Made by a program: the position numbers and the translations under genes. Of a stretch of DNA of 12,325 nucleotides, positions 5,365-12,325 are shown one piece after another (the first letter of the stretch is position 1; the number at the start of each line of letters is the position of its first letter). Location: positions 1 through 12,325 of the forward strand of contig JAEZJB010000138.1 of the NCBI GenBank assembly GCA_023415845.1. Direction: 5' to 3'. The stretch is from Chloroflexota bacterium (GTDB lineage Bacteria > Chloroflexota > Chloroflexia > Thermomicrobiales > UBA6265). Under the pieces are notes generated by a model. It ran no database searches. It saw only the letters and a list, made by a program, of their open reading frames with translations, and had not been told where the DNA came from.

Positions 5365-6674
5365 TCACGGAATAAGCATGTCGGTCACCGGAACGAGCCC
5401 CATCAGGGATGGGTCACCGGCAGCTGGTATCAGGTTCCAGAGTCCGCCAGTCGATGTGCCGCAATTGGTGACGATCACCGGCGTCGCCGCTGGATGATCT
5501 TCGGCCACGATGTCGGCGAGCGGTGAGCTCTCGTCTGCGGCCTCATCAGGGTCGTTCACCTGCCGGGTGCTGACCGATTCCAGCACGATAACCAGCGTGT
5601 CATTCGGCACGGTCACCTGCTCAAGCATGGTCTGCCGCGTCCAGTCGAAGCCGGTGGTGGTGATCACGATTTGCTCGGAGCTGGCCTGGTCGCCCAGATC
5701 GGTCAGTTCTGGCTCGTTCGAGGTGACCGTGCCTGTCAGCGCCCCGGCTGACAGGCTGCCAGCGACCTCCGGGAACGCCACCTGGGCGTCCTCCGTGGTG
5801 GCGAAGTCGTAGATCGAAATCGTCAGGGCGAGGTCCTGCCTGGTCGCCGGGTCGGTGTCGGTGGGTGGGGCGGCGTAGTCGGCGGTCCCAATCGCGGGTC
5901 CAGCCGGTTGATAGATGCGGGTTGCCACCACATTCAGGCCGGGCAGGGTGCTAAGGTCGCGTGGGGCGGTCGGCATCGAGGCCTGCGTGGCCGGGGTGGC
6001 GGCGTCGAGCAGCGGTGGGAAGGTCTGGAGGTCGAGCCACGGCACCAGGCCCAGCAACCTGGCGTCACCAGCAGGTGGCAGCAGCGCCCACAGGCTCTCT
6101 GGCGTTCCCTCCTGGTCCTGGCTCTCGCACGCCTGCACGATGCCGGTCGCAAGGGGGCCGATCACGTCGGGAACGGAAATCTCCGCTGGTGCCGCGTAAC
6201 CGGCATCATAGGTGGCCTGCCAGCGTAACGAGATGGTGACGACCACGGTTTCATGCTGGAAGAACAGGGCCTCCAGGGCCGTGGTTCCCGAGTCGCTGGT
6301 GGAGATTCGTTGGCGGAACAGGGAGTTGGCCCCATGCCCTCCAGACCCGTCTCGTCGACCGCGACCGTGTTCTGGCCTGAGTAGGGTTCGAACGGAATCG
6401 CGGATTCCTGTTCCAGCCAGGCCGAGGCATGCTCCACGGTATCGAAGCTCGTCGCGGTGATGTCGATCGTGCGGAGCGTCAGGGTGGCCATCGCCGCTGA
6501 CGTCAGCCACTGGCCCACTTCCGCATTGGGATGACCGTAGGTTCGCAAGACACTGGCCTGGATGCCGACGCGGTCATCCGCTCCGGGCTGGACAGGCGTT
6601 TGCGCAGTGGTCAGGACCGACGGGATGGCGAGGAATATGGTGAGGAGCAGCACAACGATGCGTCGCTGGATCAT
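5365..6674 (-). pseudogene. Secreted two-domain paralogue broken by a one-base frameshift
   Basis: Two overlapping minus-strand frames make one gene. The first starts at ATG 6674 (AGGAGG 8 bases upstream) with a signal peptide, MIQRRIVVLLLTIFLAIPSV then LTTA|QTP, and continues through VGIQASVLRTYG to DETGLEGMG. The second frame resumes with ANSLFRQRIST and runs to the TGA at 5365-5367. The shift falls at a run of four G on the coding strand (C at 6330-6333); one more G would give a continuous 436-residue protein. The restored protein carries two copies of the domain in the 4529 gene. The first copy ends SLWALLPPAGDARLLGLVP, the second GGLWNLIPAAGDPSLMGLVP. Both sides of the shift align with the paralogue, so it was recently intact. 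A sequencing or assembly error in the G run, true gene decay, or -1 slippage on GGGG are all possible; the first is most likely. Confidence 0.75.
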
Positions 6675-6712
6675 GGCCGGAGCCTCCTTTGATCGGTTGT
6701 TGGGTCCCTTTC

Positions 6713-6741
6713 ACTCTATCAACACATTGCCCGCATGGCAA
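6713..6741 (-). promoter_or_regulatory. Sigma-70-like promoter of the 6674 gene
   Basis: On the minus strand, TTGCCA (6741-6736), a 17-base spacer and TAGAGT (6718-6713) match the housekeeping promoter at 5 of 6 and 4 of 6 positions. It lies in the 83-base gap between the acyltransferase stop and the ATG at 6674, giving a leader of about 30 bases that contains the AGGAGG ribosome-binding site. Confidence 0.45.
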
Positions 6742-6757
6742 TTCGGCCGAACTTGAT

Positions 6758-7762
6758 TCAGGTCAACGGGATCCAGCCCATCGCTCCGTGAAAGTGACCG
6801 CCCGCCTGGAGGTGGCGGACGACTGCTCGCTCCAGGGTCGTTCGTTGCGGGAGCTGGTCGAGCGGCACATTCGGTGAGCGGAAGATGAAGTCCAGCGTGT
6901 CACCATCCTCCGGTTTTTCTGCCCGGTAGGCGATGCCAAACCGCTGCTGGAACTGCACGATGTTGGAGGTCGGCGGCAGGAAACGTGCCAGCTGCTCATC
7001 CAGCAGCCACGATCGGCAGACCGCCAGCCGAAAGATCTCGGTGGGAAAGTGGGCGGCGAAGAACTCTCGCGCCTGGGCGAATGATGCGTCACAGACCTCC
7101 GGCGTCAGCGGGCCCATGAACGAGGGGATGTGCACGGCCAGGCAGGGTTCGCGGTGCTGGCAGTCGAATCCCTGTGCCTGCAGTGCGCGAGAGGTGGTGC
7201 CACCCAGTGCCGCTCGTTCGAACTGGAGGCGGCCGATCTGGAAGATCATGCCCCGGGCATGCAGCCACAGCCAGTCCGGGCTGGCCAGCCCCGAAACTCC
7301 CAGCCGCATCTGGCGGATCCGCACGTGTCGGCCAATGTCGGCCATCGTTGCCCGGGAGATCTCGCTGGAAATACCGCGCTTTCGGTGAAGGTCCAGCGTT
7401 ACTGGCAGGAAGGTGGCGTAGACCACCGCGAAGAACCAGCGGCTCACCTCATCGGTCAGGCCCGTGAGTGGTGGAATCTGGGGTGGCCACTCCCAGTGGT
7501 CCAGGCCCGACTCCAGGTAGGCGATGGTCCGATCGAATAGCCAGGCCAGGTCGGGGTCGGTCTCGATCTGGCGGGCGACGGCCACGATCTCGGGAATCAC
7601 ATCATCGGGAACGTCACACCAGGCCAGGCGTTCGCCCAGTTCGGCATCGTCGGGAACCGTGATCGGGACGCTAGCCGGTTCCAGGGTTGCCAGGTAATCC
7701 AGCCAGGGACGCGCCTCCTCGTCCGCGCGAAGGATGTCGAGCGCCTGCGATGACGTTGGCAT
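6758..7762 (-). CDS. Two-domain acyltransferase (NAT_N / GNAT_C type)
   Basis: This 334-residue protein matches, by pattern, the acyltransferase family made of an N-terminal helical domain (NAT_N) and a C-terminal GNAT-like domain (GNAT_C). Residues 1-130 include RPWLDYLATL, a run of acidic helices and VSRWFFAVVYATFLP. The C-terminal part from about 145 includes DWLWLHARGMIFQIGRLQFE (163-182), HIPSFMGPLTPEVCDASF (211-228), CRSWLLDEQLARFLPPTSNI (249-268) and QFQQRFGI. Members are thought to transfer an acyl group from acyl-CoA; the acceptor is unknown. ATG at 7762 is preferred because GGAG stands 9 bases before it; an upstream in-frame ATG at 7810 would add 16 residues (MRDGLLVPQP...) but has a poor ribosome-binding site. 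It lies 107 bases after the FAD/Fe-S dehydrogenase gene on the same strand and may be co-transcribed with it. Cytoplasmic: no signal or membrane segment. Confidence 0.75.
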   Translation of the reverse strand: MPTSSQALDILRADEEARPWLDYLATLEPASVPITVPDDAELGERLAWCDVPDDVIPEIVAVARQIETDPDLAWLFDRTIAYLESGLDHWEWPPQIPPLTGLTDEVSRWFFAVVYATFLPVTLDLHRKRGISSEISRATMADIGRHVRIRQMRLGVSGLASPDWLWLHARGMIFQIGRLQFERAALGGTTSRALQAQGFDCQHREPCLAVHIPSFMGPLTPEVCDASFAQAREFFAAHFPTEIFRLAVCRSWLLDEQLARFLPPTSNIVQFQQRFGIAYRAEKPEDGDTLDFIFRSPNVPLDQLPQRTTLERAVVRHLQAGGHFHGAMGWIPLT

Positions 7763-7869
7763 GATAGCGAGCTCCGGGATGGGCTGGGGGACGAGCAGCC
7801 CATCCCGCATCGGAATTGCTTCGGATGGACTGCCCGATTTCCAGATGGATTGATGAGGTCCGCGTCCGC

Positions 7870-10800
7870 TCAGTCGGCGGCAATCGGCTCCTCGGGCGGA
7901 TCGATTGTCGGTTCAGCTGCCGTCCGCTTCGGTGCCCACCGGGCGCGCGGATCGATTCGCCCCGCCAGCACCTCGGCGATGTGGCGCGTGCCTCGCCCGG
8001 TGAAGTGTTCAATCTGCTGTCGGCACGACACCCCGGCCACGCTCAGCTGCACGTCCATCGCGGTCTGCTCGATCGCCGGGAAGAGGCGCTCTTCCCCGAC
8101 CTTCTTCGAGACCTCGTAATGCTCCTGCTCGTACCCGAACGAGCCCGCCATCCCACAGCAACCGGCTCCGCTCTCGGTCGGACGACAGCCCGAGGCTTTC
8201 AGGATCTCCATTGATGGGCCGATCCCGATCAATGCCTTCTGGTGACAGTGACCGTGGAAGAAAACTTCCGGACCCGTGTTGGTTTTCCAGGTAATGCCCA
8301 GGTCCCCGTCACGTTCGAGCCGGGCCAGGAATTCGTCGATCATGTACGACTGCTGGGCGAGAATCTCGACATCCGGATCGTCGGGCAGCAGGTCGCGATA
8401 TTCGTCCCGCAGTGTCAGGATGCAGCTCGGCTCGGTGCCGATGATCGGGATCCCCTGCTTCGCGTAGGGTGCCAGCACCTGCACATTGCGCCGCGCCGAT
8501 TTCCGCGCCGCGTCGACCAGTCCCTTCGACAGCATCGGGCGACCGCAACACGCCCGTCGCTCTTCCACCACCACCTCATAGCCAGCGGCCTCGAGCAGCT
8601 TCACCGCCGCCAGACCGATGCGCGGGTAGTTGTAAGTAGCGAAGGTGTCATGGAAGTAGACCACCTTGCCGCGGGTGACGCTGGGTACCTCGTTGTGCTT
8701 GCGATAGCGATGCCACCGCCGAATGAAGGTGTTGGAAGTGAACGGCGAGAGCTTGCGTTCCCGGGCGATGCCCAGCATCCGCATTCCCGGCTTCGCCAGC
8801 GGTGTGGCCATCGCCAGGTTGGCCAGTGGCGCCACCGGCGAGGCAATCCGCGAGAGTGTGTGGATGTGTCCCATCAGCCGCGCGCGAAGTGGGGTGCCGT
8901 GCTTCTCGTGATACTGGTAGAGGAACTCGGTCTTGATCTTCGCCATGTCGACACTGGAAGGGCACTCCGTCTTGCACGCCTTGCACGAGAGACAGAGGTC
9001 CAGCGTGTCGTAGGTTTTCTTCGAGGCGAAGTCGGCCGGTGTGAGCACCTTGCCGGCCAGGGCGTTGCGCAGCGCGTTCGCCCGGCCCCGCGTCGAGTCG
9101 TTCTCGTCCTTCGTGGCCATGAACGAGGGGCACATCGTGCCCGCCTTCAGCTTCCGGCAGACCGCCGCCCCATTGCACATTTCGATCGCACCGATCAGGC
9201 CGCCTTCCTGCTCGAATGAGAGGTTGGTCTTGATCTGCACCGGTTTGTAGGCCGGGCCGTAGCGCAGGTTCTCGGTCATCGACGGGGCATTGACCACCTT
9301 GCCCGGATTCATCAGGCCTTCCGGGTCGAAAATGCCCTTGAATTCCTGCATGGCCGCGTAGAGTTCCGCCCCGAAGATCACCTCGTTCAGTTCGGATCGC
9401 TGCAGGCCGTCGCCATGCTCGCCACTCATCACCCCGCCGAACCGGTGCGCGATCTCGGCGGCGGCGTGGGCCATCTCCACCATCGCTTCCACACCGGCGA
9501 GCGTCTTCAGGTTGATCAGCGGCCGGATGTGGAGACACCCCGCCGAGGCGTGGGCGTAATAGGCCGCCGTCGTGCCGTGTTTTTCGACCAGCCGCTCGAT
9601 GGTGGCCACGAATTCGGGAAGGTGTTCGACCGGCACCGAGACGTCCTCGATGCCGGGGATGGGCTTCGCATCACCGCGCACGCTCATCAGCAGCCCGAGC
9701 CCGGCCTTGCGCCCCGACCACACATTGGCCTGCCGCTTGGGGTCCAGCAGGATCTGCGGGTCGGTCGAGAGCCGCACGCCGCGCGTCCTCAGGTGGGCTA
9801 CCAGGTGGTCACACTTCTTCTGCAGTTCCGCCTCGCTGGAACCGTAATACTCCACGGCCAGGATCCCTGCCGGGTTGCCATGGATGAACGAGATCTGGGT
9901 CGAATAGAGGGGCTGCTCGCGGGTCAGTTCGATCAGCATCCGGTCCATCAGTTCGATCGCCGATGGTTCGGTTTCGAGGATGGTGTTGGTGGCTTCCATC
10001 GCCTCGATCAGGTCGTCAAACTGCAGCAGCACCAGCCCGGTCTTCGCTGGAATGTCGACCAGCCCGATCGTGGCGCTGAGGACCGTCGCCAACGTGCCCT
10101 CGCCCGATGCCAGCAGCCTGGCGGGGTTGAAGGCGTCGTCGGGAGCGAGGAACTCGTCCAGCGAGTAGCCGGTTGCCCGGCGCCAGTGCGGCGGAAAATC
10201 CCGGGCGATCAGGTCGTGGTGGGTCGTGCGGAACGCGAGCAGGTCCCGGAGCAACCGCCCCAGGGTATCGTCGGCAGTTGCGCGCGCTTCGAAGTCGGCA
10301 ATCGTCCCCGGACCCAGGTCGACCGCGCCGCCACCGGCAAGCTGCACACGCGCGGCCCGAACATGCTGGGCGGTCATGCCGTACAGAATCGAGTGGGCAC
10401 CGGCCGAGTTGTTGCCGATCACCCCGCCGATCGTGGCCCGGTTCGACGATGATGGATCGGGGCCGAACATCAGCCCGTGGGCCTTGACCTGCCGGTTCAG
10501 CATGTCGAGATTGATACCCGGCTCGACCGTGATCGACTTCTCCTCCGGGGTGAACGAAAGCACCCGGTTCAGGTACTTCGACATGTCGATTACCAGCGCC
10601 GCGCCAACGGTTTGTCCTGCCAGTGACGAACCGCCGCCTCGTGGCAGGATCGGCACCTTGTGACTGGCGGCCAGTTCCACGGCGGCCATCACGTCGTCAG
10701 TCGAACGCGGAATCACCACGCCGATCGGGTCGATCTGGTAGTTCGAGGCGTCGGTGGAATAGAGCATGCGCGAGACGTCGTCGAACCGCACTTCACCCTG

Positions 10801-10935
10801 GATTCGGGCCGCCAGTTCCGCTTCCAGCACCGTCGCCGTCTCGAACGAGGCGCGCCGCTCGCGCTGTTCGGTGGTCCAGGGACCGCCGGGAATGGTGGGG
10901 TTGGCCGAGGTCGTGGGGCGTGGACTGGTGGACAT
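7870..10935 (-). CDS. FAD- and Fe-S-dependent D-2-hydroxyacid dehydrogenase (YdiJ / GlcD-GlpC fusion type)
   Basis: At 1021 residues this has the size and order of the YdiJ family, which oxidises D-2-hydroxyacids such as D-2-hydroxyglutarate or D-lactate and passes electrons through iron-sulfur clusters. A FAD-binding domain comes first, with PRGGGSSLAGQTVG (98-111) and GPDPSSSNRATIGG (158-171). The FAD-oxidase C-terminal domain follows, with HASAGCLHIRP (462-472) and SGEHGDGLQRSE (504-515), the likely metal/substrate histidines. A cysteine-rich linker (C587, C593, C602) with STRGRAN leads to the ferredoxin-like motif C648-x2-C651-x2-C654-x3-C658-P. Two CCG domains end the protein, with CCGRP (796-800) and CCGMAGSFG (926-934). 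All key cysteines are present, so it looks functional. ATG at 10935 is preferred, with AAGGAG 11 bases upstream; the frame is open to 11040 but the extension looks non-protein. The exact hydroxyacid is inferred from the family only. Confidence 0.9.
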   Translation of the reverse strand: MSTSPRPTTSANPTIPGGPWTTEQRERRASFETATVLEAELAARIQGEVRFDDVSRMLYSTDASNYQIDPIGVVIPRSTDDVMAAVELAASHKVPILPRGGGSSLAGQTVGAALVIDMSKYLNRVLSFTPEEKSITVEPGINLDMLNRQVKAHGLMFGPDPSSSNRATIGGVIGNNSAGAHSILYGMTAQHVRAARVQLAGGGAVDLGPGTIADFEARATADDTLGRLLRDLLAFRTTHHDLIARDFPPHWRRATGYSLDEFLAPDDAFNPARLLASGEGTLATVLSATIGLVDIPAKTGLVLLQFDDLIEAMEATNTILETEPSAIELMDRMLIELTREQPLYSTQISFIHGNPAGILAVEYYGSSEAELQKKCDHLVAHLRTRGVRLSTDPQILLDPKRQANVWSGRKAGLGLLMSVRGDAKPIPGIEDVSVPVEHLPEFVATIERLVEKHGTTAAYYAHASAGCLHIRPLINLKTLAGVEAMVEMAHAAAEIAHRFGGVMSGEHGDGLQRSELNEVIFGAELYAAMQEFKGIFDPEGLMNPGKVVNAPSMTENLRYGPAYKPVQIKTNLSFEQEGGLIGAIEMCNGAAVCRKLKAGTMCPSFMATKDENDSTRGRANALRNALAGKVLTPADFASKKTYDTLDLCLSCKACKTECPSSVDMAKIKTEFLYQYHEKHGTPLRARLMGHIHTLSRIASPVAPLANLAMATPLAKPGMRMLGIARERKLSPFTSNTFIRRWHRYRKHNEVPSVTRGKVVYFHDTFATYNYPRIGLAAVKLLEAAGYEVVVEERRACCGRPMLSKGLVDAARKSARRNVQVLAPYAKQGIPIIGTEPSCILTLRDEYRDLLPDDPDVEILAQQSYMIDEFLARLERDGDLGITWKTNTGPEVFFHGHCHQKALIGIGPSMEILKASGCRPTESGAGCCGMAGSFGYEQEHYEVSKKVGEERLFPAIEQTAMDVQLSVAGVSCRQQIEHFTGRGTRHIAEVLAGRIDPRARWAPKRTAAEPTIDPPEEPIAAD

Positions 10936-11030
10936 GGGGCCGCATGCTCCTTCAAGGGTTGGCGCAGGCCGTGACGATCTGGGCAACGTCATAACGCCAC
11001 GATGCAAGCGACCGTCCCGGACAGGGCCTG

Positions 11031-11039
11031 AGTGTAGCA
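11031..11039 (-). promoter_or_regulatory. Extended -10 element for the dehydrogenase
   Basis: On the minus strand TTGCTACACT contains TGC followed by TACACT (11036-11031), an extended -10 element about 95 bases before the ATG at 10935. No good -35 box is visible, as is common for extended -10 promoters. It lies in the divergent interval 10936-11154. A lone TAAAAT (11105-11110) on the plus strand could serve the opposite gene. Confidence 0.3.
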
Positions 11040-11065
11040 AACGCCCACGGCTTTGCGGCGCAGCA

Positions 11066-11090
11066 GTTCTCCTGGTTCGAGCAGGAGAAC
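11066..11090. other. Perfect 9-bp inverted repeat in the divergent interval
   Basis: GTTCTCCTG (11066-11074) is the exact reverse complement of CAGGAGAAC (11082-11090), with a 7-base loop. It lies between the candidate -10 elements of the two divergent genes, so it could bind a regulator of both or form a leader hairpin. No T tract follows on either strand. Confidence 0.35.
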
Positions 11091-11154
11091 CCGGCCCGGC
11101 GGGGTAAAATCCGGAGAACTGAACTGGACCTGAGCGAATGATGGGAACCCGGTA

Positions 11155-12072
11155 ATGGACGTCTTCTGGATCGTGGTGGTGGTCGTGTTGCTCGCGGCCC
11201 TGGTGGGGTACGTGGCGTACCTCTATATGAAGGAGGCCGGACCTGGCAGCGCGATGCTCTGGGCCGCCGGCAGCCGGCTGTTTCGCCCAACCCCGGGCGG
11301 GTCACGTCCTGCCTCACCGTCGGCGACGGCCGTGCCCGGCACGTTGACCGTCGAAGACGCACAGCTGATCGAGGCGGTCGCGACCCCGCGCACGCTTGGC
11401 ACAGGACAGGAGCAGGCACTGGTGGTGGATGAGGAGGCAGTCCGTGAACTCAAGGAGGAGTTCCAGCGTGAGTTGCGGGAGGCGGTTGGTCGGTCCCGCG
11501 AGTTCGATGCCCGGTTGACCCGCATCGAGCAGGCTGCGGGCGACATCGATATCACGCAGGAACTGGCGGGCGTCCGGGAAGCGCAGCGGGCCGAGATCGA
11601 GCGCCTGCAGGTGACGATGGAGACGATTCGCCGCACATCCGGCGCCCATGGCGAGCGGCAGGGGCAAGCCCTCGCCGATCTCTACGGACACCTTGCTCGC
11701 GTGGAATCGGCCCTTGCTGCCGTGATCAATCCGATGCTGCTTCCGGGAGAGCCGCTCACCATGCCGGCCGAGCTTCCCGTCGAAGCCCTCGCCTGGTCGA
11801 GTTGGGGCGACGTCGGCGAGCGCGCCTACGCCTTTGGCAACGTCTTCAATGAAAACCGGCTCCTCCTCGACGCCGCCACCGGCGACGACATCGCCAACTT
11901 CGTGGCCACCCTCCGCCAGGGACTCACCGGCCGCGTCTATCCCGCCGTCCGCAACGGAAACCCTAGCGCCGACCAGCTTGCCCAGCTGCGCGATGGTCTC
12001 CAGACCATCGTCGATGCCCTGCCGGTCGTCCGCCGTCAGATCGAAGCCGCCTATCGCGGAGAAGTGGTTTGA
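11155..12072 (+). CDS. Membrane-anchored coiled-coil protein of unknown function
   Basis: The 305-residue protein starts with one membrane segment (DVFWIVVVVVLLAALVGYVAYL, residues 2-23) followed by KE, so the rest is probably cytoplasmic. A Pro/Ala/Ser/Thr-rich linker (44-62) leads to a charged helical region (about 92-165; EEAVRELKEEFQRELREAV and AEIERLQVTMETIRRT) with heptad-like spacing, probably a coiled coil. The C-terminal part (about 170-305) is a mostly helical domain I do not recognise, with PAELPVEALAWSSWGDV and NGNPSADQLAQLRDGLQ. The plan resembles membrane-tethered organisers of the RmuC or FtsB style, but no family motif is visible. The ATG at 11155 has only a weak GGGAA upstream. 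A five-codon frame, ATG 11138 to TAA 11155, overlaps it as TAATG, which may couple initiation. It is divergent from the dehydrogenase. Confidence 0.75.
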   Translation: MDVFWIVVVVVLLAALVGYVAYLYMKEAGPGSAMLWAAGSRLFRPTPGGSRPASPSATAVPGTLTVEDAQLIEAVATPRTLGTGQEQALVVDEEAVRELKEEFQRELREAVGRSREFDARLTRIEQAAGDIDITQELAGVREAQRAEIERLQVTMETIRRTSGAHGERQGQALADLYGHLARVESALAAVINPMLLPGEPLTMPAELPVEALAWSSWGDVGERAYAFGNVFNENRLLLDAATGDDIANFVATLRQGLTGRVYPAVRNGNPSADQLAQLRDGLQTIVDALPVVRRQIEAAYRGEVV

Positions 12073-12118
12073 GAAATCCCATAGCGGAGAGACGCGGTTC
12101 AAGTCGAGGAAAGTATTC

Positions 12119-12144
12119 GTAGTCACCGTATGCACGGTGACTAC
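12119..12144. promoter_or_regulatory. Perfect inverted repeat, likely antitoxin autoregulatory operator
   Basis: GTAGTCACCGT (12119-12129) and ACGGTGACTAC (12134-12144) are exact reverse complements separated by ATGC. It lies 48 bases before the AbrB/MazE-type start codon and just upstream of TGCTAAGCT (12151-12159), a possible extended -10 element. Antitoxins of this fold commonly repress their own operon through such palindromes. It could also act as the terminator of the gene ending at 12072, though no T tract follows. Confidence 0.6.
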
Positions 12145-12192
12145 TGAATTTGCTAAGCTTTAGGCGTACGATGGCATTCAGGAGGTCGAAAA

Positions 12193-12325
12193 ATGATCCA
12201 CGCCAAGATACGCCAACAGGGCAATAGCTACGTCGTCACCATTCCCCGCGAGGCGATGGAGCAGTATGAGTTGTCCAGGGACGACACGATTGCCTTTACC
12301 CCGGTCAAGACCGAAATCGAGCGGA
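12193..12325 (+). CDS. AbrB/MazE/SpoVT-type antitoxin, partial (runs off the right end)
   Basis: Only the first 44 codons are in the window: MIHAKIRQQGNSYVVTIPRE followed by AMEQYELSRDDTIAFTPVKT and EIER. This is the swapped-hairpin AbrB/MazE DNA-binding fold: a first strand with K-x-R-x-x-GNS-x-VVTIP and a second part with L-x-x-DD-x-I-x-F. Members bind palindromic operators as dimers and in toxin-antitoxin loci neutralise a MazF- or PIN-type toxin usually encoded right after. The toxin, if there is one, lies beyond the window. The start is firm: AGGAGGT sits 6 bases before the ATG. The inverted repeat at 12119-12144 is the likely self-operator. A stand-alone AbrB-type regulator cannot be excluded. 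Confidence 0.85.
   Translation, partial: MIHAKIRQQGNSYVVTIPREAMEQYELSRDDTIAFTPVKTEIER

Noticed and set aside
8242..10452. Long plus-strand open frames (8242-9219, 9415-10452) opposite the dehydrogenase
   Set aside because: They are antisense to a gene with complete FAD, Fe-S and CCG motifs; such shadow frames are usual in GC-rich genes, and their translations are Arg/His-rich with no motif.
10936..11040. 35-residue N-terminal extension of the dehydrogenase
   Set aside because: Arg/Pro-rich, unlike the family, and it would begin at the candidate -10 element; ATG 10935 has AAGGAG upstream.
11066..11090. tRNA T-arm-like sequence (GGTTCGAGC inside a stem)
   Set aside because: Loop and stem spacing do not fit a T arm, and no acceptor, D or anticodon arm can be drawn around it.
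1..12325. CRISPR array, insertion sequence or phage genes
   Set aside because: No regularly spaced direct repeats, transposase or integrase motifs, or terminal inverted repeats were seen.

Overview
The window is GC-rich chromosomal DNA of a bacterium. The codon style, the long FAD/Fe-S D-2-hydroxyacid dehydrogenase fusion, the NAT_N/GNAT_C-type acyltransferase and the several exported proteins of no known family suggest Chloroflexota (Thermomicrobia-like). That placement is an inference; there is no rRNA or marker gene to fix it. No tRNA, rRNA, CRISPR array or intact transposon was seen.

Layout, left to right. Bases 1-457 hold no supportable gene, only two related GC-rich hairpins. A VOC/glyoxalase-fold protein (458-856, minus) is divergent from the first of two unusual proteins (1079-1693, plus). 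A strong hairpin terminator follows, then about 350 bases without a gene, then the second unusual protein (2148-2789, minus, convergent with the first). A long stretch without a clear gene (2790-3681) leads to a secreted Ig-like/Tandem-95-type protein (3682-4455, plus). That gene shares a bidirectional terminator with a secreted protein of unknown family (4529-5221, minus). Beside it lies a two-domain paralogue broken by a one-base frameshift (5365-6674, minus). Next come a two-domain acyltransferase (6758-7762, minus) and, 107 bases upstream of it on the same strand, a 1021-residue FAD/Fe-S dehydrogenase (7870-10935, minus), probably co-transcribed. A divergent control region separates these from a membrane-anchored coiled-coil protein (11155-12072, plus). 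The window ends inside an AbrB/MazE-type antitoxin gene (from 12193, plus) with a perfect 11-bp-arm inverted repeat upstream.

The most striking content is the convergent pair at 1079-2789. Both proteins join a PqqD-like (RiPP-recognition-element-like) domain to an internal twin-arginine signal and then to a short cysteine-rich tail. In the second protein the first six tail cysteines have exactly the spacing of an inhibitor cystine knot (C-x6-C-x5-CC-x3-C-x4-C), followed by a second six-cysteine module. No radical SAM enzyme, cyclase, protease or transporter of a RiPP cluster is in view, so the role of the PqqD-like part is open. A reasonable reading is a family of Tat-exported mini-proteins carrying their own peptide-binding domain.

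The second notable group is the 4529-6674 pair: secreted proteins built from one or two copies of a domain ending in a conserved LW..P..GD..L.GL.P..D motif that matches no family I recognise.
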